This document shows, piece after piece, positions 8,119 through 16,575 of a stretch of 64,000 nucleotides of DNA. The notes under the pieces are model-generated. The model made no database searches, was not told the origin of the DNA, and worked only from the letters and a program-made list of their open reading frames with translations. The position numbers and the translations under genes are program-made. The stretch comes from RGIG3009 sp045630285 (GTDB lineage Bacteria > Bacillota > Clostridia > Oscillospirales > Acutalibacteraceae): the NCBI GenBank assembly GCA_045630285.1, contig JAZQSX010000061.1, positions 1 to 64,000 on the forward strand, written 5' to 3'. How positions within the stretch are numbered: position 1 is the first letter of the stretch; every line of letters starts with the position of its first letter.

Positions 8119-8666
8119 AGCAGGTCTTCGCCTTCCTTTCCAAGCGTTGTACGAAGGGTGTTTTTGGCACGGTATAGCAGGTTATCCACCTGCTTTTTGT
8201 TCTTTTTCATGACCGTTGCGGCTTCGTCGTAGGACAAGCCCTCGAAATAGACCAGGTGTATGGCGGCCTTCATATCCTTGGGTAGCGTCGCCAGCGCTTC
8301 ATTCAACAGGCGGTTGCGTTCGCTCAGCAGGAATTGATCCTCCAACAGCACCCGATCGGCGAGAGCACTCTCTGCCTCAGTGATCGGCTCGGTTTGGATC
8401 CGATTGCGTCGCTTTATGTAATTGAGTGCGCGACTGCGGCCAAGCATAAATACGTAGGTTTTGAGCGTTACACGAAAGTTGTATCGGGAACGGTGTACTA
8501 ACAGGTCGGTAAACACGTCAATGGCGATGTCCTCAGCAGCGTGCGTGTCTTGTATATAGCGGTCGACGAAAAAGACCAGGTGATCGAACAGTTCGCGGAT
8601 GACCTCGTCAAAAGCAGATGTGTCGCCATCCAGGAAACGTCGATAGCTGCAAGCAGCACTGTCCAT
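8115..8666 (-). CDS. ECF-type RNA polymerase sigma factor
   Basis: A 183-residue sigma-70 family protein with region 2 (about 20-90, including ETHAAEDIAIDVF-type sequence and the FMLGRSRALNYIKR helix) and region 4 (about 120-178, with LPKDMKAAIHLVYFEGLSYDEAA and a helix-turn-helix). The ATG at 8666 is chosen because GGAGGG lies eight bases upstream; an in-frame start 45 bases earlier has no such site. It is co-transcribed with the membrane partner downstream. The signal it answers to is unknown. A TATAAT on the minus strand at 8719-8714 has no clear -35, which leaves room for autoregulation. Confidence 0.9.
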   Translation of the reverse strand: MDSAACSYRRFLDGDTSAFDEVIRELFDHLVFFVDRYIQDTHAAEDIAIDVFTDLLVHRSRYNFRVTLKTYVFMLGRSRALNYIKRRNRIQTEPITEAESALADRVLLEDQFLLSERNRLLNEALATLPKDMKAAIHLVYFEGLSYDEAATVMKKNKKQVDNLLYRAKNTLRTTLGKEGEDLL

Positions 8667-8780
8667 ACGAATATCCCTCCTATCGTGAAAGGTGATTGCC
8701 GGCCCTTTCATCTATTATACAACTGAAATCGTAATTTTCCTTATTTTTTCAAAACCTTTTACCAAATATCGTTCAGGCAA

Positions 8781-8816
8781 AAAAGAAAGCCCCGACCTGT
8801 TACCAGATCGGGGCTT
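8781..8816 (-). terminator. Terminator of the tRNA-Gln transcript
   Basis: AAAGCCCCGA and TCGGGGCTTT pair, with an inner CTG/CAG extension. On the minus strand the stem is followed by TTTCTTTTTTG. It starts directly after the encoded CCA end of the tRNA. Confidence 0.8.
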
Positions 8817-8890
8817 TGGCTGCGGAACTAGGAATCGAACCTAGACAAACAGATTCAGAGACTGTCGTGCTACCTTTACACAATTCCGCA
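8817..8890 (-). tRNA. tRNA-Gln (anticodon CUG), CCA encoded
   Basis: The 74-base minus-strand sequence folds as a full cloverleaf. The acceptor stem is TGCGGAA / TTCCGCA, the D arm GTGT / GCAC with GG in the loop, the anticodon loop CTCTGAA, and the T arm CTAGG-TTCGATT-CCTAG. The discriminator is G73, followed by encoded CCA. The loop places CTG at positions 34-36, so it reads CAG (Gln). G73 agrees with glutamine identity. One T-T mismatch closes the anticodon stem. Confidence 0.93.
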
Positions 8891-8909
8891 ATGTGAAAGA
8901 CCGTGTTTT

Positions 8910-8937
8910 ATTATACCGCTTTTTTGGCGTTTGTCAA
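8910..8937 (-). promoter_or_regulatory. Promoter of tRNA-Gln
   Basis: On the minus strand TTGACA (8937-8932) and TATAAT (8915-8910) are perfect consensus hexamers separated by 16 bases, about 20 bases upstream of the tRNA. Confidence 0.8.
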
Positions 8938-9253
8938 GACAAAATTTGCAAAAAATATGCGGATATTCCATTTTATTTTTATACCTATCTATAGTATGCC
9001 CGCAAAGCGTGGAAATCATCGGAATCGGCACGGGGAAATCGAATTCGATAGTTAAGGTATCGGCGGTCGAATGGGATTGATTATGACCGCAAAACGAGGA
9101 AAATTTAACCAATAAACAACAATTTGCCCAAAAACGGTCGTTTCTTAGGCGAAAAAAGCCCGTTTTTTTAGTGCGAGTTACACAAAAACGAATATTGACG
9201 CTTGTGTAAAATCGGACGGCTGTACAGACTTTTTTGCATTCTCGGAAAAACGC
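8938..9253. other. AT-rich intergenic stretch without a convincing gene
   Basis: Between the divergent tRNA and sugar-transferase promoters I see no coding frame with a ribosome site. One possible hairpin has AAAAACGG near 9131 pairing with CCGTTTTT near 9166, followed by T residues. It could be an orphan terminator or the end of an unseen short transcript. Otherwise nothing is recognisable. Confidence 0.5.
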
Positions 9254-9282
9254 TTGATTTTTATGGTTGAGAATAGTATAAT
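9254..9282 (+). promoter_or_regulatory. Promoter of the sugar transferase gene
   Basis: TTGATT (9254-9259) and TATAAT (9277-9282) are separated by 17 bases. A leader of about 70 bases precedes the start codon. Confidence 0.75.
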
Positions 9283-9359
9283 TTACTCGAAATCTGAAAA
9301 GATGTTTCATTTGTTGCTGAGTACGCAGTTTCTTTAATCGGAAAAAGGAGGAGACCATT

Positions 9360-10040
9360 ATGCGTAAGGTCGTTGCACTGCAAACTCGCAAAGACAACGC
9401 CGAAAGCGTCGGTGTCTATTCTTCGATTAAGCGTTGTTTGGATGTGTTTTTCTCTCTCTTGTTCTTTCTCATTCTGTTGCCGATATTCCTGATTATTATC
9501 ATCGTAGCGGCCGTTGATACCAAAGGCTCTCCGATGTTCGTGCAGGAGCGTATGGGTCGTTACGATGTTCCCTTTAAGATCTACAAGATCCGCACGATGA
9601 ACGTCAATGCTCCCGCCAACGTGGCAACCCACAAGCTGAAGAACCCTGAAAAGTATATTTCCCGTGTGGGCCAGATGCTTCGCCGCTTGAGCTTGGATGA
9701 GCTCCCGCAGCTTCTCAACGTTCTGAAAGGCGATATGAGCTTTGTCGGTCCCCGTCCGGTGGTGCTGACAGAGCGGGATCTGCTCCGCTTGCGGCGTGAA
9801 AACGGCGCCAGCAGCGTCCGCCCGGGCATCACGGGTTTAGCGCAGGTCAGCGGCCGTGATACGGTGACGATTGCGGAAAAGGCCCGTTTGGACGGCGAAT
9901 ACGCCAAGTCCTATTCCTTCAAAGGTGACCTTTCGATCCTGGTAAAAACCGCTACGCAGGTGGTTCGTTCCGAGGGCGTTGCCGAAGGTGCCAACGCTTC
10001 GATCAGTGCGAAGAAATCCAAGGCGAAGAATTCCGCCTGA
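9360..10040 (+). CDS. Undecaprenyl-phosphate sugar phosphotransferase (initiating exopolysaccharide transferase)
   Basis: A 226-residue bacterial sugar transferase. It transfers a sugar-1-phosphate to undecaprenyl phosphate at the inner face of the membrane, the first step of repeat-unit synthesis. One membrane helix (about 25-48) starts the conserved domain. Family motifs are visible: FVQERMGR, FKIYKIRTM, LRRLSLDELPQL, DMSFVGPRPV and RPGITGLAQVSGRD. The length is that of the short class without extra N-terminal helices. GGAGGAG precedes the ATG. It has its own promoter and terminator and lies opposite to the glycosyltransferase operon 4 kb away, which presumably extends the repeat unit (inference). 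Confidence 0.93.
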   Translation: MRKVVALQTRKDNAESVGVYSSIKRCLDVFFSLLFFLILLPIFLIIIIVAAVDTKGSPMFVQERMGRYDVPFKIYKIRTMNVNAPANVATHKLKNPEKYISRVGQMLRRLSLDELPQLLNVLKGDMSFVGPRPVVLTERDLLRLRRENGASSVRPGITGLAQVSGRDTVTIAEKARLDGEYAKSYSFKGDLSILVKTATQVVRSEGVAEGANASISAKKSKAKNSA

Positions 10041-10065
10041 TGATCTTTTTGATAATAAGAGATGC

Positions 10066-10097
10066 AACGGGGCCTGCCGTCGGCGGGCTCTGTTTTT
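10066..10097 (+). terminator. Terminator of the sugar transferase gene
   Basis: AACGGGGCCTGCC and GGCGGGCTCTGTT pair (with wobbles) around a GTCG loop, followed by a T run. Confidence 0.7.
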
Positions 10098-10116
10098 TAT
10101 ACATAGCAAGCCAAAA

Positions 10117-10149
10117 CGGCTGTACCGAGGAACGGTACAGCCGCTTTTT
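10117..10149. terminator. Bidirectional terminator next to the spore protein gene
   Basis: CGGCTGTACC (10117-10126) and GGTACAGCCG (10134-10143) form a perfect ten-pair stem, flanked by AAAA on the left and TTTTT on the right. It ends the SASP transcript on the minus strand and backs up the sugar-transferase terminator. Confidence 0.8.
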
Positions 10150-10161
10150 GCGTAGCCGAGA

Positions 10162-10353
10162 TTACTTCAGGTTGTTCTCGTAGGACTGGATCATCTTTTT
10201 GACCATCTGGCCGCCGATAGAACCGGCCTGCTTAGCGGTCAAATCGCCGTTATAACCCTGCTTCAGGGTAACACCGACTTCGTTGGCAGCTTCCATCTTG
10301 AAGCGGTTGAGACCTTCACGAGCCTCAGGAACCATGCTGTTCTTGCTAGACAT
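10162..10353 (-). CDS. Alpha/beta-type small acid-soluble spore protein
   Basis: A 63-residue SASP that coats and protects DNA in the forespore. The diagnostic signatures are KMEAANEVGV, which contains the likely germination-protease (GPR) cleavage region, then GYNGDLTAKQAGSIGGQMVKKMI. The length is usual. GAGGAG precedes the ATG by about eight bases. It stands alone between polysaccharide genes and has a possible SigG promoter. Its presence is direct evidence that the organism, or its recent ancestor, sporulates. Confidence 0.95.
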   Translation of the reverse strand: MSSKNSMVPEAREGLNRFKMEAANEVGVTLKQGYNGDLTAKQAGSIGGQMVKKMIQSYENNLK

Positions 10354-10417
10354 ACGTTACACTCCTCAAAACAGTTATCGTGGCTTTCGCCTGTATTTCA
10401 TCTTGCGTTTGCAATAG

Positions 10418-10446
10418 TAGTGTGTGTCGTGTTTTGCAAAACATTC
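10418..10446 (-). promoter_or_regulatory. Candidate SigG/SigF-type forespore promoter
   Basis: On the minus strand GAATG (10446-10442) and CACACTA (10424-10418) are separated by 17 bases. This resembles the SigG consensus (GHATR, then CATNHTA) with one -10 mismatch. No SigA-like pair is seen in this region, as expected for a spore protein gene. Confidence 0.45.
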
Positions 10447-10490
10447 TTGTCAAATTGTGTCAATGCTGTGAGTGAGATTTAGCAAAATAA

Positions 10491-10518
10491 AAAGCGCTGC
10501 CTCGTTGGGCAGCGCTTT
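10491..10518 (-). terminator. Terminator of the glycosyltransferase operon
   Basis: AAAGCGCTGCC and GGCAGCGCTTT form a perfect 11-pair stem. On the minus strand it is followed by TTTTATTTTG. Confidence 0.85.
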
Positions 10519-10544
10519 GTTAGTACTGATTTTTAAAGCGATTT

Positions 10545-11537
10545 TTACCGTGCACGTGCGGTCTCACGCACCCGACGGATGAGTCCTTTGGTAAAGGGCA
10601 GATATCGTACCAAACGGTAGCACATCTTTTCCGTAAACGGCAGGGCGTTGAACAACGGGCGATAGGGCTCGCTCATCATCGGACGAACGTCCAACAGATT
10701 TTTGAAGATTGTGAACTCACGTCGGCGAATATCCGCCAGGATCTCGTCGTGATACCGCCCTTCGGTGAACTCGTCGTACTTTTCCAGCGAGGCGATAAAG
10801 TTGCGAATGTGATTAACACGGAAGGAGACGTCACGCCGCACCTTCGACGACCAGCTACCCACGCTGTTCATACGGTAGCAGGACATCGCTTTGTCCAGGA
10901 AATAGATATTTCCCAAATCGCCGAGATAGAGCAGTCGCACCACGTCACCGGACACGGCGATCGCCATAAACTCCGGCGTTTCGGTCAGAGACGTGTACGG
11001 CTCGCTTTTGTAGAAATAGCTGCTGGTTTGGAACGGATAGCTTTTGCCCGAGAGAATGTCACGGATGAGCTGTGTACCGTTGATCTCGCCACTTTCCGCC
11101 TCGTAAGCAGGGAAAAGCTTGCCGTTGGGCTGCCCGTCGACGGTGACCCCCTGAACACGGTGTACGCACATGGTACAATCGGGGTTTGTTTCCATAATAT
11201 CAAACTGCGTCTGCAGCTTGGTATCATCGCACCAGTAATCATCACCCTCACACAGACAGAAATACTTGCCGCGGGCACGGGGATACTGATGAGCGAAATG
11301 GATGTTGATGCGCTGGGAATGTTGGTTGACGGTTTGATAGATCGGACGAACGATATCCGGATACCGTTCCTCGTATTCCCGAATGATGTCAGCCGATTCA
11401 TCGGTCGAAGCATCGTCGTGAATCAGCAATTCAAAACGAAAATTGGTTTTTTGGGACAGGATGCTGTCCAGGCATTGCCGCAGATAGCTTGCGTGGTTAT
11501 ATACCAGGCAAGAAACCGATACCATGATGGGTTCCAT
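10545..11537 (-). CDS. Family 2 glycosyltransferase
   Basis: A 330-residue GT-A fold enzyme that should add one sugar to a lipid-linked polysaccharide unit. The N terminus shows VSVSCLVYNHASYLRQCLDSIL and IHDDASTD. The metal-binding acidic motif is within CLCEGDDYW. The C-terminal third is helical and basic. The start is the ATG at 11537, which has AGGAGG seven bases before it; an upstream in-frame codon would overlap the polymerase gene. It is the last gene of a four-gene minus-strand operon. The sugar specificity cannot be read from sequence. Confidence 0.9.
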   Translation of the reverse strand: MEPIMVSVSCLVYNHASYLRQCLDSILSQKTNFRFELLIHDDASTDESADIIREYEERYPDIVRPIYQTVNQHSQRINIHFAHQYPRARGKYFCLCEGDDYWCDDTKLQTQFDIMETNPDCTMCVHRVQGVTVDGQPNGKLFPAYEAESGEINGTQLIRDILSGKSYPFQTSSYFYKSEPYTSLTETPEFMAIAVSGDVVRLLYLGDLGNIYFLDKAMSCYRMNSVGSWSSKVRRDVSFRVNHIRNFIASLEKYDEFTEGRYHDEILADIRRREFTIFKNLLDVRPMMSEPYRPLFNALPFTEKMCYRLVRYLPFTKGLIRRVRETARAR

Positions 11538-11551
11538 AGAAGGCCTCCTGA

Positions 11552-13018
11552 TTATTGCTCTGTGTTGGATGGTGCCGCTTTCTTGGTTTTCAGCTTGGGG
11601 AGCCGCAGTTTCGGCAAAATCCACAGCATCGCCACGAAAAGGAAAATACCCAAAACGGTATCGGTGCGTGTGATCGGAACGTTGATCAAACGCAGAGTCA
11701 ACTGTATCGCCAGCAACGCACAGATTGCTTTACCGTACGACTCCACCGCCTTAGAGAAGAACTTAAACAGCACCGTCAAAATAACGGGATAAATGATGAG
11801 GCCGATAAAGCCAAAATGCATATACGCTTCGGCAAACAAGCCCGTGTTCGGGGAGGGGACGAGGCCGTTGAAATACTGGGCGCTGATGACATACAGCGGT
11901 GAGGTAGCGTACGGCGTTATAGAGGAGAAGAGCTCCTCCAGCACAAAAACGTCCTGTGTCCAGAAGACGTTGGGATTTACGCTGAAGAAATCATAATAAA
12001 GCGAGTTCATCCAAGAGGGGATATACATCTCCCGGCGGAGGAACAGCGAGTAGATGATGCTTTCTCCACGGAGAACGATTTCGACCAGGCAGAGTGACAG
12101 CAATGCCAGAATAATCACGTCGAATACACGTTCAAAGCGTTCCAGACACTTCATCCGATAGAAAACATAGATCGCCACAACGACCGCCAGAATGAATAGG
12201 CGGCTTTTTTCCGAACTGACCGAGAACATCGACAAGATGCACAGAATGCTTAAAATAAGCGGCACTGCCTTTTTGCGGATCAAGGCGGACAGCAGGTAGT
12301 ACGGCGTGACGAAGGTCGCCAAGCTGCGCAGGATCGACAAGGCATATGCGCCGAGCGTGCCGGCGATGCTGTCGAGATATTCCTGATAGCTGGAGCGGTT
12401 GCCGTACACGTCCTCGCTTTCCAGCGAAAGCGACAAGGAAAAGCCGTTATAACAGAGCTTGTGTATGATGAAGAGAATACAAATTGCTGCACAGAACAGA
12501 TTGATATTTCTGTTGTTAAGCAGGGAGAACGAGGGATCTTTCTGCAAACGGGGCGGATGCTTTGCGTGCCACCGCTGACACAGAGCGTCAAAGCCGTATA
12601 CCGCAGCCATCAACAGCAGGAAATACATGTTGCTGAACCAGAAGAAGCCGAAGGGCGTATCGTTGAGCGCAAACGACGAGTTCAAGGGGACGTAGTACAA
12701 AATCAGCAGGAAGCGCATCAACAAGCGGGAAAACGAATCGGTCAGAGGCAACTTTGCGTGAATATACACTGCCGGTAGAAACACGAAGGTAGCCAGCAGT
12801 TCTTTCCAGACGTTGAATTGCACGCCATAGGTGCAGCCTTCCACGTATTCTTTGTAGGTCAGCAGAAGAATGGTCAGCAGAATGTAGATCACTTTAACGA
12901 TCACGGGGACCAGGAAACGCTGCTTAAAAGAAGATTCTTTTAGGAACAGACGGTCCGCAATACGATGAAGTGTCGCCTTGGCGCGGGTGAAGTAGGAGCC
13001 GATTTTCTCTTTTTCCAT
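11552..13018 (-). CDS. Oligosaccharide repeat-unit polymerase (Wzy-like membrane protein)
   Basis: A 488-residue polytopic membrane protein with roughly ten to twelve hydrophobic segments. The large loop before the last helices contains SPNTGLFAEAYMHFGFIG, a pattern seen in oligosaccharide repeat-unit polymerases. It probably polymerises flipped undecaprenyl-linked repeat units outside the membrane (inference from family and context). The start at 13018 follows AAAGGAGG. Its neighbours are three GT2 enzymes. No flippase is seen in the window. The basic tail after the final helix is cytoplasmic. Confidence 0.8.
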   Translation of the reverse strand: MEKEKIGSYFTRAKATLHRIADRLFLKESSFKQRFLVPVIVKVIYILLTILLLTYKEYVEGCTYGVQFNVWKELLATFVFLPAVYIHAKLPLTDSFSRLLMRFLLILYYVPLNSSFALNDTPFGFFWFSNMYFLLLMAAVYGFDALCQRWHAKHPPRLQKDPSFSLLNNRNINLFCAAICILFIIHKLCYNGFSLSLSLESEDVYGNRSSYQEYLDSIAGTLGAYALSILRSLATFVTPYYLLSALIRKKAVPLILSILCILSMFSVSSEKSRLFILAVVVAIYVFYRMKCLERFERVFDVIILALLSLCLVEIVLRGESIIYSLFLRREMYIPSWMNSLYYDFFSVNPNVFWTQDVFVLEELFSSITPYATSPLYVISAQYFNGLVPSPNTGLFAEAYMHFGFIGLIIYPVILTVLFKFFSKAVESYGKAICALLAIQLTLRLINVPITRTDTVLGIFLFVAMLWILPKLRLPKLKTKKAAPSNTEQ

Positions 13019-13052
13019 AGCGTTTCCTCCTTTCGCGGTAGTCAAATCCGAG

Positions 13053-13817
13053 TTAAACGTTGTTTTTATCTGCCATCAAGCGATAGGCACGGGTCCAGGA
13101 CATTTTGTACTTTCCGTGACGCCGTAAGGCGTCCTGCAGGCAAAGCAGGCGCCAATGCTTACGGGACAGCGTGCGGTACAGCACGCCTTGGTCCCGAATG
13201 TATTTTTCGTCGTACCCCGTATTCCAGCTGGAGGCACGTTCTTCGGTCAATTCGGCAATATAATCCGGCACGGCGTATATACGCAGTCCTTCACGCAGGC
13301 AGGCACCCAAAAAGAGGTTGTCCTCACCGTGACAATGTGCCGTACCGCCGCCAAAGCATTGATTGAAGAAAATGCCGCGCCGCCGCACGGAGTCGTTACG
13401 GAACGCCACACGGGCGGTGCCGTAACGCAGGAAGTTGAGTCGGGAAACACGGCTGTCCTTTTGAATGACGGCGCGGGACGGGGTGGCTTCCTGCAGATTA
13501 AAAACGATCACGTCGGCATCGGGATGTCGGCGGAACGCTTCAGTGACGGTTTCCACATACGTGTCGAGATACCGCATATCGTCGTCAGCAAACAGGCAAA
13601 TATCACCGTCTGCACGCATCAGCGAGTTGTTACGGTTGAGTCCTACGCCACGCTCGGCGAAATTGAGGTAGGTGATACGATGCCCGTTCCATTCGAAATG
13701 CTCGATTTCGTTACGGTCGCACTGATTGCCGATGATCGCATCACTGCGGATATTCATTTTTTCAAGCAACGAGTGGTCGTCCTGATTCATGGCGGCGACC
13801 AAAACCTGTACCCGCAT
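13053..13817 (-). CDS. Family 2 glycosyltransferase
   Basis: A 254-residue GT-A enzyme. The N terminus, MRVQVLVAAMNQDD, is unusual for GT2. Later motifs fit: NFAERGVGLNRNNSLMRA and the acidic DICLFADDDMRYLDTYVE, which should bind the nucleotide-sugar metal. A GEDNLFLG motif near residue 186 resembles an acceptor-side GT2 motif. The ATG at 13817 has CGGAGG upstream; longer in-frame starts run into the next gene. It is the second gene of the operon. The donor and acceptor are unknown. Confidence 0.85.
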   Translation of the reverse strand: MRVQVLVAAMNQDDHSLLEKMNIRSDAIIGNQCDRNEIEHFEWNGHRITYLNFAERGVGLNRNNSLMRADGDICLFADDDMRYLDTYVETVTEAFRRHPDADVIVFNLQEATPSRAVIQKDSRVSRLNFLRYGTARVAFRNDSVRRRGIFFNQCFGGGTAHCHGEDNLFLGACLREGLRIYAVPDYIAELTEERASSWNTGYDEKYIRDQGVLYRTLSRKHWRLLCLQDALRRHGKYKMSWTRAYRLMADKNNV

Positions 13818-13831
13818 AGTGAACCTCCGAA

Positions 13832-14584
13832 TTATTTCAAGTGGAATACTTTGATGAAGCCCCAGTAGCATACGTGGAATGCCGAGCGAAACACGTTCAA
13901 GTGCTCCAGCTTGCGGTAAACGTGCCACTGGTATTTTACCAGCTTAAACTTGTTACGGGAGATGGAGTTGCTGCGAATGCGATAGTACATCAGCACCTCG
14001 GGCAGCCCGTAAACGTACGGCTCCACCTTCAGCATTTTCAACCACAGCGCATAGTCGTTACGCTTGCGGATGTTGGGTACGGTAAACTTTCCCATTTTGG
14101 CAACGCTGTACATCACCGAGGAATTACCTACGGGGCAGTCCAGCAGCAAACGGTTGTAGCTGGTTTTGGGGATGCTGCGAACGACCTTGCCGAGTGACTC
14201 ACCGTTTTCGTTGATGTGCTCATAGGAAGTGCAGGAAAACGCATAATCGTTCTCTCGCATAAAAGCCAATTGCTTTTCCAGCTTTTGTGGATGCCAAAGA
14301 TCGTCGCTGTCCAAAAAAGCGATAAACTCACCGTTGGCGTGTTCCATAGCCGTGGTGCGGGCAACAGCGGCACCCGAATTGGTCTCCAGACGGAAATACC
14401 GAATACGGGGATCTTCGTTTGCCAAAGCCGTGAGCACCTCACGGGAGTTGTCAGTTGAGCAATCGTCGACCGCTACCAATTCCCAGTTCTCATAGCTTTG
14501 TGCTTGAAGAGAACGGACAGTTTCCGTAATGCAGTCGGCGCAATTGTATACCGGCATAACGACAGAGATCAAGCCAGTTTCCAT
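13832..14584 (-). CDS. Family 2 glycosyltransferase, first gene of the exopolysaccharide operon
   Basis: A 250-residue GT2 enzyme with a textbook N terminus: ISVVMPVYNCADCITETVRS, then VAVDDCSTDNS (nucleotide binding) and FIAFLDSDDLWHPQKLEKQ (metal-binding DXD region). The C-terminal part contains RKRNDYALWLK, similar to the ED or ND acceptor motif of EpsE/WaaE-type enzymes. GGAGGAG precedes the ATG. It heads the operon and has a consensus promoter and a 5' leader hairpin. The product probably adds an early sugar of the repeat unit. Confidence 0.92.
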   Translation of the reverse strand: METGLISVVMPVYNCADCITETVRSLQAQSYENWELVAVDDCSTDNSREVLTALANEDPRIRYFRLETNSGAAVARTTAMEHANGEFIAFLDSDDLWHPQKLEKQLAFMRENDYAFSCTSYEHINENGESLGKVVRSIPKTSYNRLLLDCPVGNSSVMYSVAKMGKFTVPNIRKRNDYALWLKMLKVEPYVYGLPEVLMYYRIRSNSISRNKFKLVKYQWHVYRKLEHLNVFRSAFHVCYWGFIKVFHLK

Positions 14585-14621
14585 AAGAAGCTCCTCCTTG
14601 GAAGCAATGCTGAGTACAAGT

Positions 14622-14647
14622 AAAGGTTATTTTTGCTCATAACCTTT
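14622..14647 (-). other. Hairpin at the 5' end of the exopolysaccharide operon transcript
   Basis: AAAGGTTAT (14622-14630) and ATAACCTTT (14639-14647) form a perfect nine-pair inverted repeat starting four bases downstream of the -10 box. The transcript would begin within or beside it. It may be a stabilising 5' stem or an operator. Confidence 0.5.
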
Positions 14648-14650
14648 TGT

Positions 14651-14679
14651 ATTATAGCACATCTTGCTGAAAAAGACAA
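14651..14679 (-). promoter_or_regulatory. Promoter of the exopolysaccharide operon
   Basis: On the minus strand TTGTCT (14679-14674) and TATAAT (14656-14651) are separated by 17 bases. Confidence 0.75.
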
Positions 14680-14821
14680 GTAAAATAATGCGGATCCCCA
14701 TAAAAGTGCCGCCATGTGTTGTTGTTATCCGCCGTGGAAGAATGACACAGTTCAACAAGAGGCGTCGGGGCAATGTCGATGTTAATTTGCGCTTTCCGTG
14801 CATCTTTTATGATCTTCGGTG
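14680..14821. other. Intergenic stretch between divergent promoters
   Basis: Together with its flanking promoters this gap exceeds 300 bases. I see no open frame with a ribosome site, no strong hairpin and no recognised RNA family in the 142 bases between the two promoters. Confidence 0.6.
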
Positions 14822-14850
14822 TTGACTTTAACGCTTAAAAGTGCTAAACT
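14822..14850 (+). promoter_or_regulatory. Promoter of the aryl/acyl-CoA ligase gene
   Basis: TTGACT (14822-14827) and TAAACT (14845-14850) are separated by 17 bases. The ribosome site GGAGG and the ATG at 14905 follow. Confidence 0.65.
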
Positions 14851-14904
14851 GATCTGTATTGACATTTCTTGAGGACGTTATATCACGTTGCGGAGGAACG
14901 GTAT

Positions 14905-16539
14905 ATGGTTATTACAGAGTACTTGGAGCGCAATGCACGGCTGTATGGCTCGGATATTGCCTTGGTGGAGATCAATCCGTCGGAGGAGCGGGACAAAGCT
15001 GTGACCTGGCGTGATTTCAATCTGATCGAAAACGCTAATCCCGAGGCGCCGTATCGCCGTGAGATGAGCTGGAAGGATTTTGACCGCCGTGCCAATCGGT
15101 TTGCCAATCTGCTGCTCAGCCGTGGGCTGAAGCGGGGGACGAAGGTCGGTATTTTGCTGATGAATTGCCTGGAATGGCTGCCGATTTATTTCGGCATCCT
15201 GAAAGCGGGCTGTATTGCCGTGCCGATGAACTTCCGCTATGCGTCGGATGAGATCAAATACTGTCTGGATCTGGCGGATGTAGAGCTGTTGGTGTTTGGT
15301 CCGGAATTCGTGTCACGTATGGACGCTATTGTCGACGAGATCCCGAACGTCACGCTGTTCTACGTCGGTAAGAACGGCCCGACGTATACGGAGGATTGTA
15401 TGCGCTTGGTGGAGTATTGCTCCTCCAGTGCGCCTCCGATCGTATTAGAGGATACCGACTTTGCGGCGATCTATTTTTCCTCCGGCACTACCGGCTTCCC
15501 GAAGGCGATCCTGCACAATCACCGTGCGCTGACCTGTGCGTGTGAGGTGGAACAGCAGCATCACGGTCAGACCCGTGATGACGTGTTCTTGTGCATCCCG
15601 CCGCTGTACCATACCGGTGCGAAAATGCACTGGTTCGGCTCGCTGAAATCGGGCGGGCGAGCGGTGCTGCTGCGTGGCGTCAAGCCGGAATGGATCCTGC
15701 GTGCCGTGACGGAGGAAAAGTGTACGATCGTGTGGTTACTCGTGCCGTGGGCACAGGATATTTTGGATGCGATCGAGTCCGGTCGAGTCAATCTGAATGA
15801 CTACTATCTGGATCAGTGGCGCCTGATGCATATCGGTGCTCAGCCGGTGCCGCCGAGCTTGATTAAAAATTGGAAAAAGCTGTTCCCGCATCATTTGTAC
15901 GACACCAACTACGGTTTGTCCGAGTCGATCGGTCCCGGCTGCGTGCATCTGGGTGTTGAGAACGTACACAAGGTCGGTGCGATCGGCAAAGCGGGATATC
16001 AATGGGAATGCGCTATCGTTGATCCCTGCGGTCAGCCCGTCACTCGTGGTGACGTTGGTGAACTGATCGTAAAGGGCCCGGGCGTGATGCTGTGCTATTA
16101 CAAAAACGAGGAAGCCACCGCCGAGGTTCTCAAGGATGGCTGGCTGTATACGGGAGATATGGCACGGGAGGACGAGGACGGATTTATTTATCTGGTTGAC
16201 CGCAAAAAGGACGTTGTCATTTCCGGCGGTGAAAACCTGTACCCCGTGCAGATCGAAGATTTCCTGCGTGCTTTTGATAAGATCAAGGACGTCGCCGTCA
16301 TCGGCTTGCCGCATCCCCGCTTGGGCGAAATTGCCGCAGCGATCGTGGAGATCAAAGAGGGGATGACCTGCACCGAGGAGGAGATCAACGCCTTCTGCGA
16401 GGGTATGCCCCGTTACAAGCGCCCGAAGAAGATCATCTTCGATAAGGTGCCTCGCAACCCCACCGGTAAGATCGAAAAACCGGTGCTGCGTGAGAAGTAT
16501 TGTCAAGGTCGGTTGGTTGAAGCCCAAATCACCGGCTGA
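14905..16539 (+). CDS. Acyl/aryl-CoA synthetase (class I AMP-forming ligase)
   Basis: A 544-residue ANL-superfamily adenylating enzyme that activates a carboxylic acid to an acyl-adenylate and then a CoA thioester. Visible motifs are IYFSSGTTGFPKA (A3 loop), YGLSESIGPG (A5), GWLYTGDMAREDEDGFIYLVDR (A7-A8 region, hinge at the end) and PRNPTGKIEK (A10 lysine). The N terminus includes an extra loop (about 25-50) not typical of short ligases. The start at 14905 has GGAGG eight bases upstream. It precedes iorAB and paaK, so the substrate may be an aryl or branched acid, but residues alone do not tell. Confidence 0.88.
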   Translation: MVITEYLERNARLYGSDIALVEINPSEERDKAVTWRDFNLIENANPEAPYRREMSWKDFDRRANRFANLLLSRGLKRGTKVGILLMNCLEWLPIYFGILKAGCIAVPMNFRYASDEIKYCLDLADVELLVFGPEFVSRMDAIVDEIPNVTLFYVGKNGPTYTEDCMRLVEYCSSSAPPIVLEDTDFAAIYFSSGTTGFPKAILHNHRALTCACEVEQQHHGQTRDDVFLCIPPLYHTGAKMHWFGSLKSGGRAVLLRGVKPEWILRAVTEEKCTIVWLLVPWAQDILDAIESGRVNLNDYYLDQWRLMHIGAQPVPPSLIKNWKKLFPHHLYDTNYGLSESIGPGCVHLGVENVHKVGAIGKAGYQWECAIVDPCGQPVTRGDVGELIVKGPGVMLCYYKNEEATAEVLKDGWLYTGDMAREDEDGFIYLVDRKKDVVISGGENLYPVQIEDFLRAFDKIKDVAVIGLPHPRLGEIAAAIVEIKEGMTCTEEEINAFCEGMPRYKRPKKIIFDKVPRNPTGKIEKPVLREKYCQGRLVEAQITG

Positions 16540-16575
16540 TGACCGATTCTTGTCGATTTAGCACGGAGTTTTACC

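Noticed and set aside
8876..9397. 173-codon minus-strand frame over the tRNA and intergenic region
   Set aside because: It overlaps tRNA-Gln and its promoter and has random composition.
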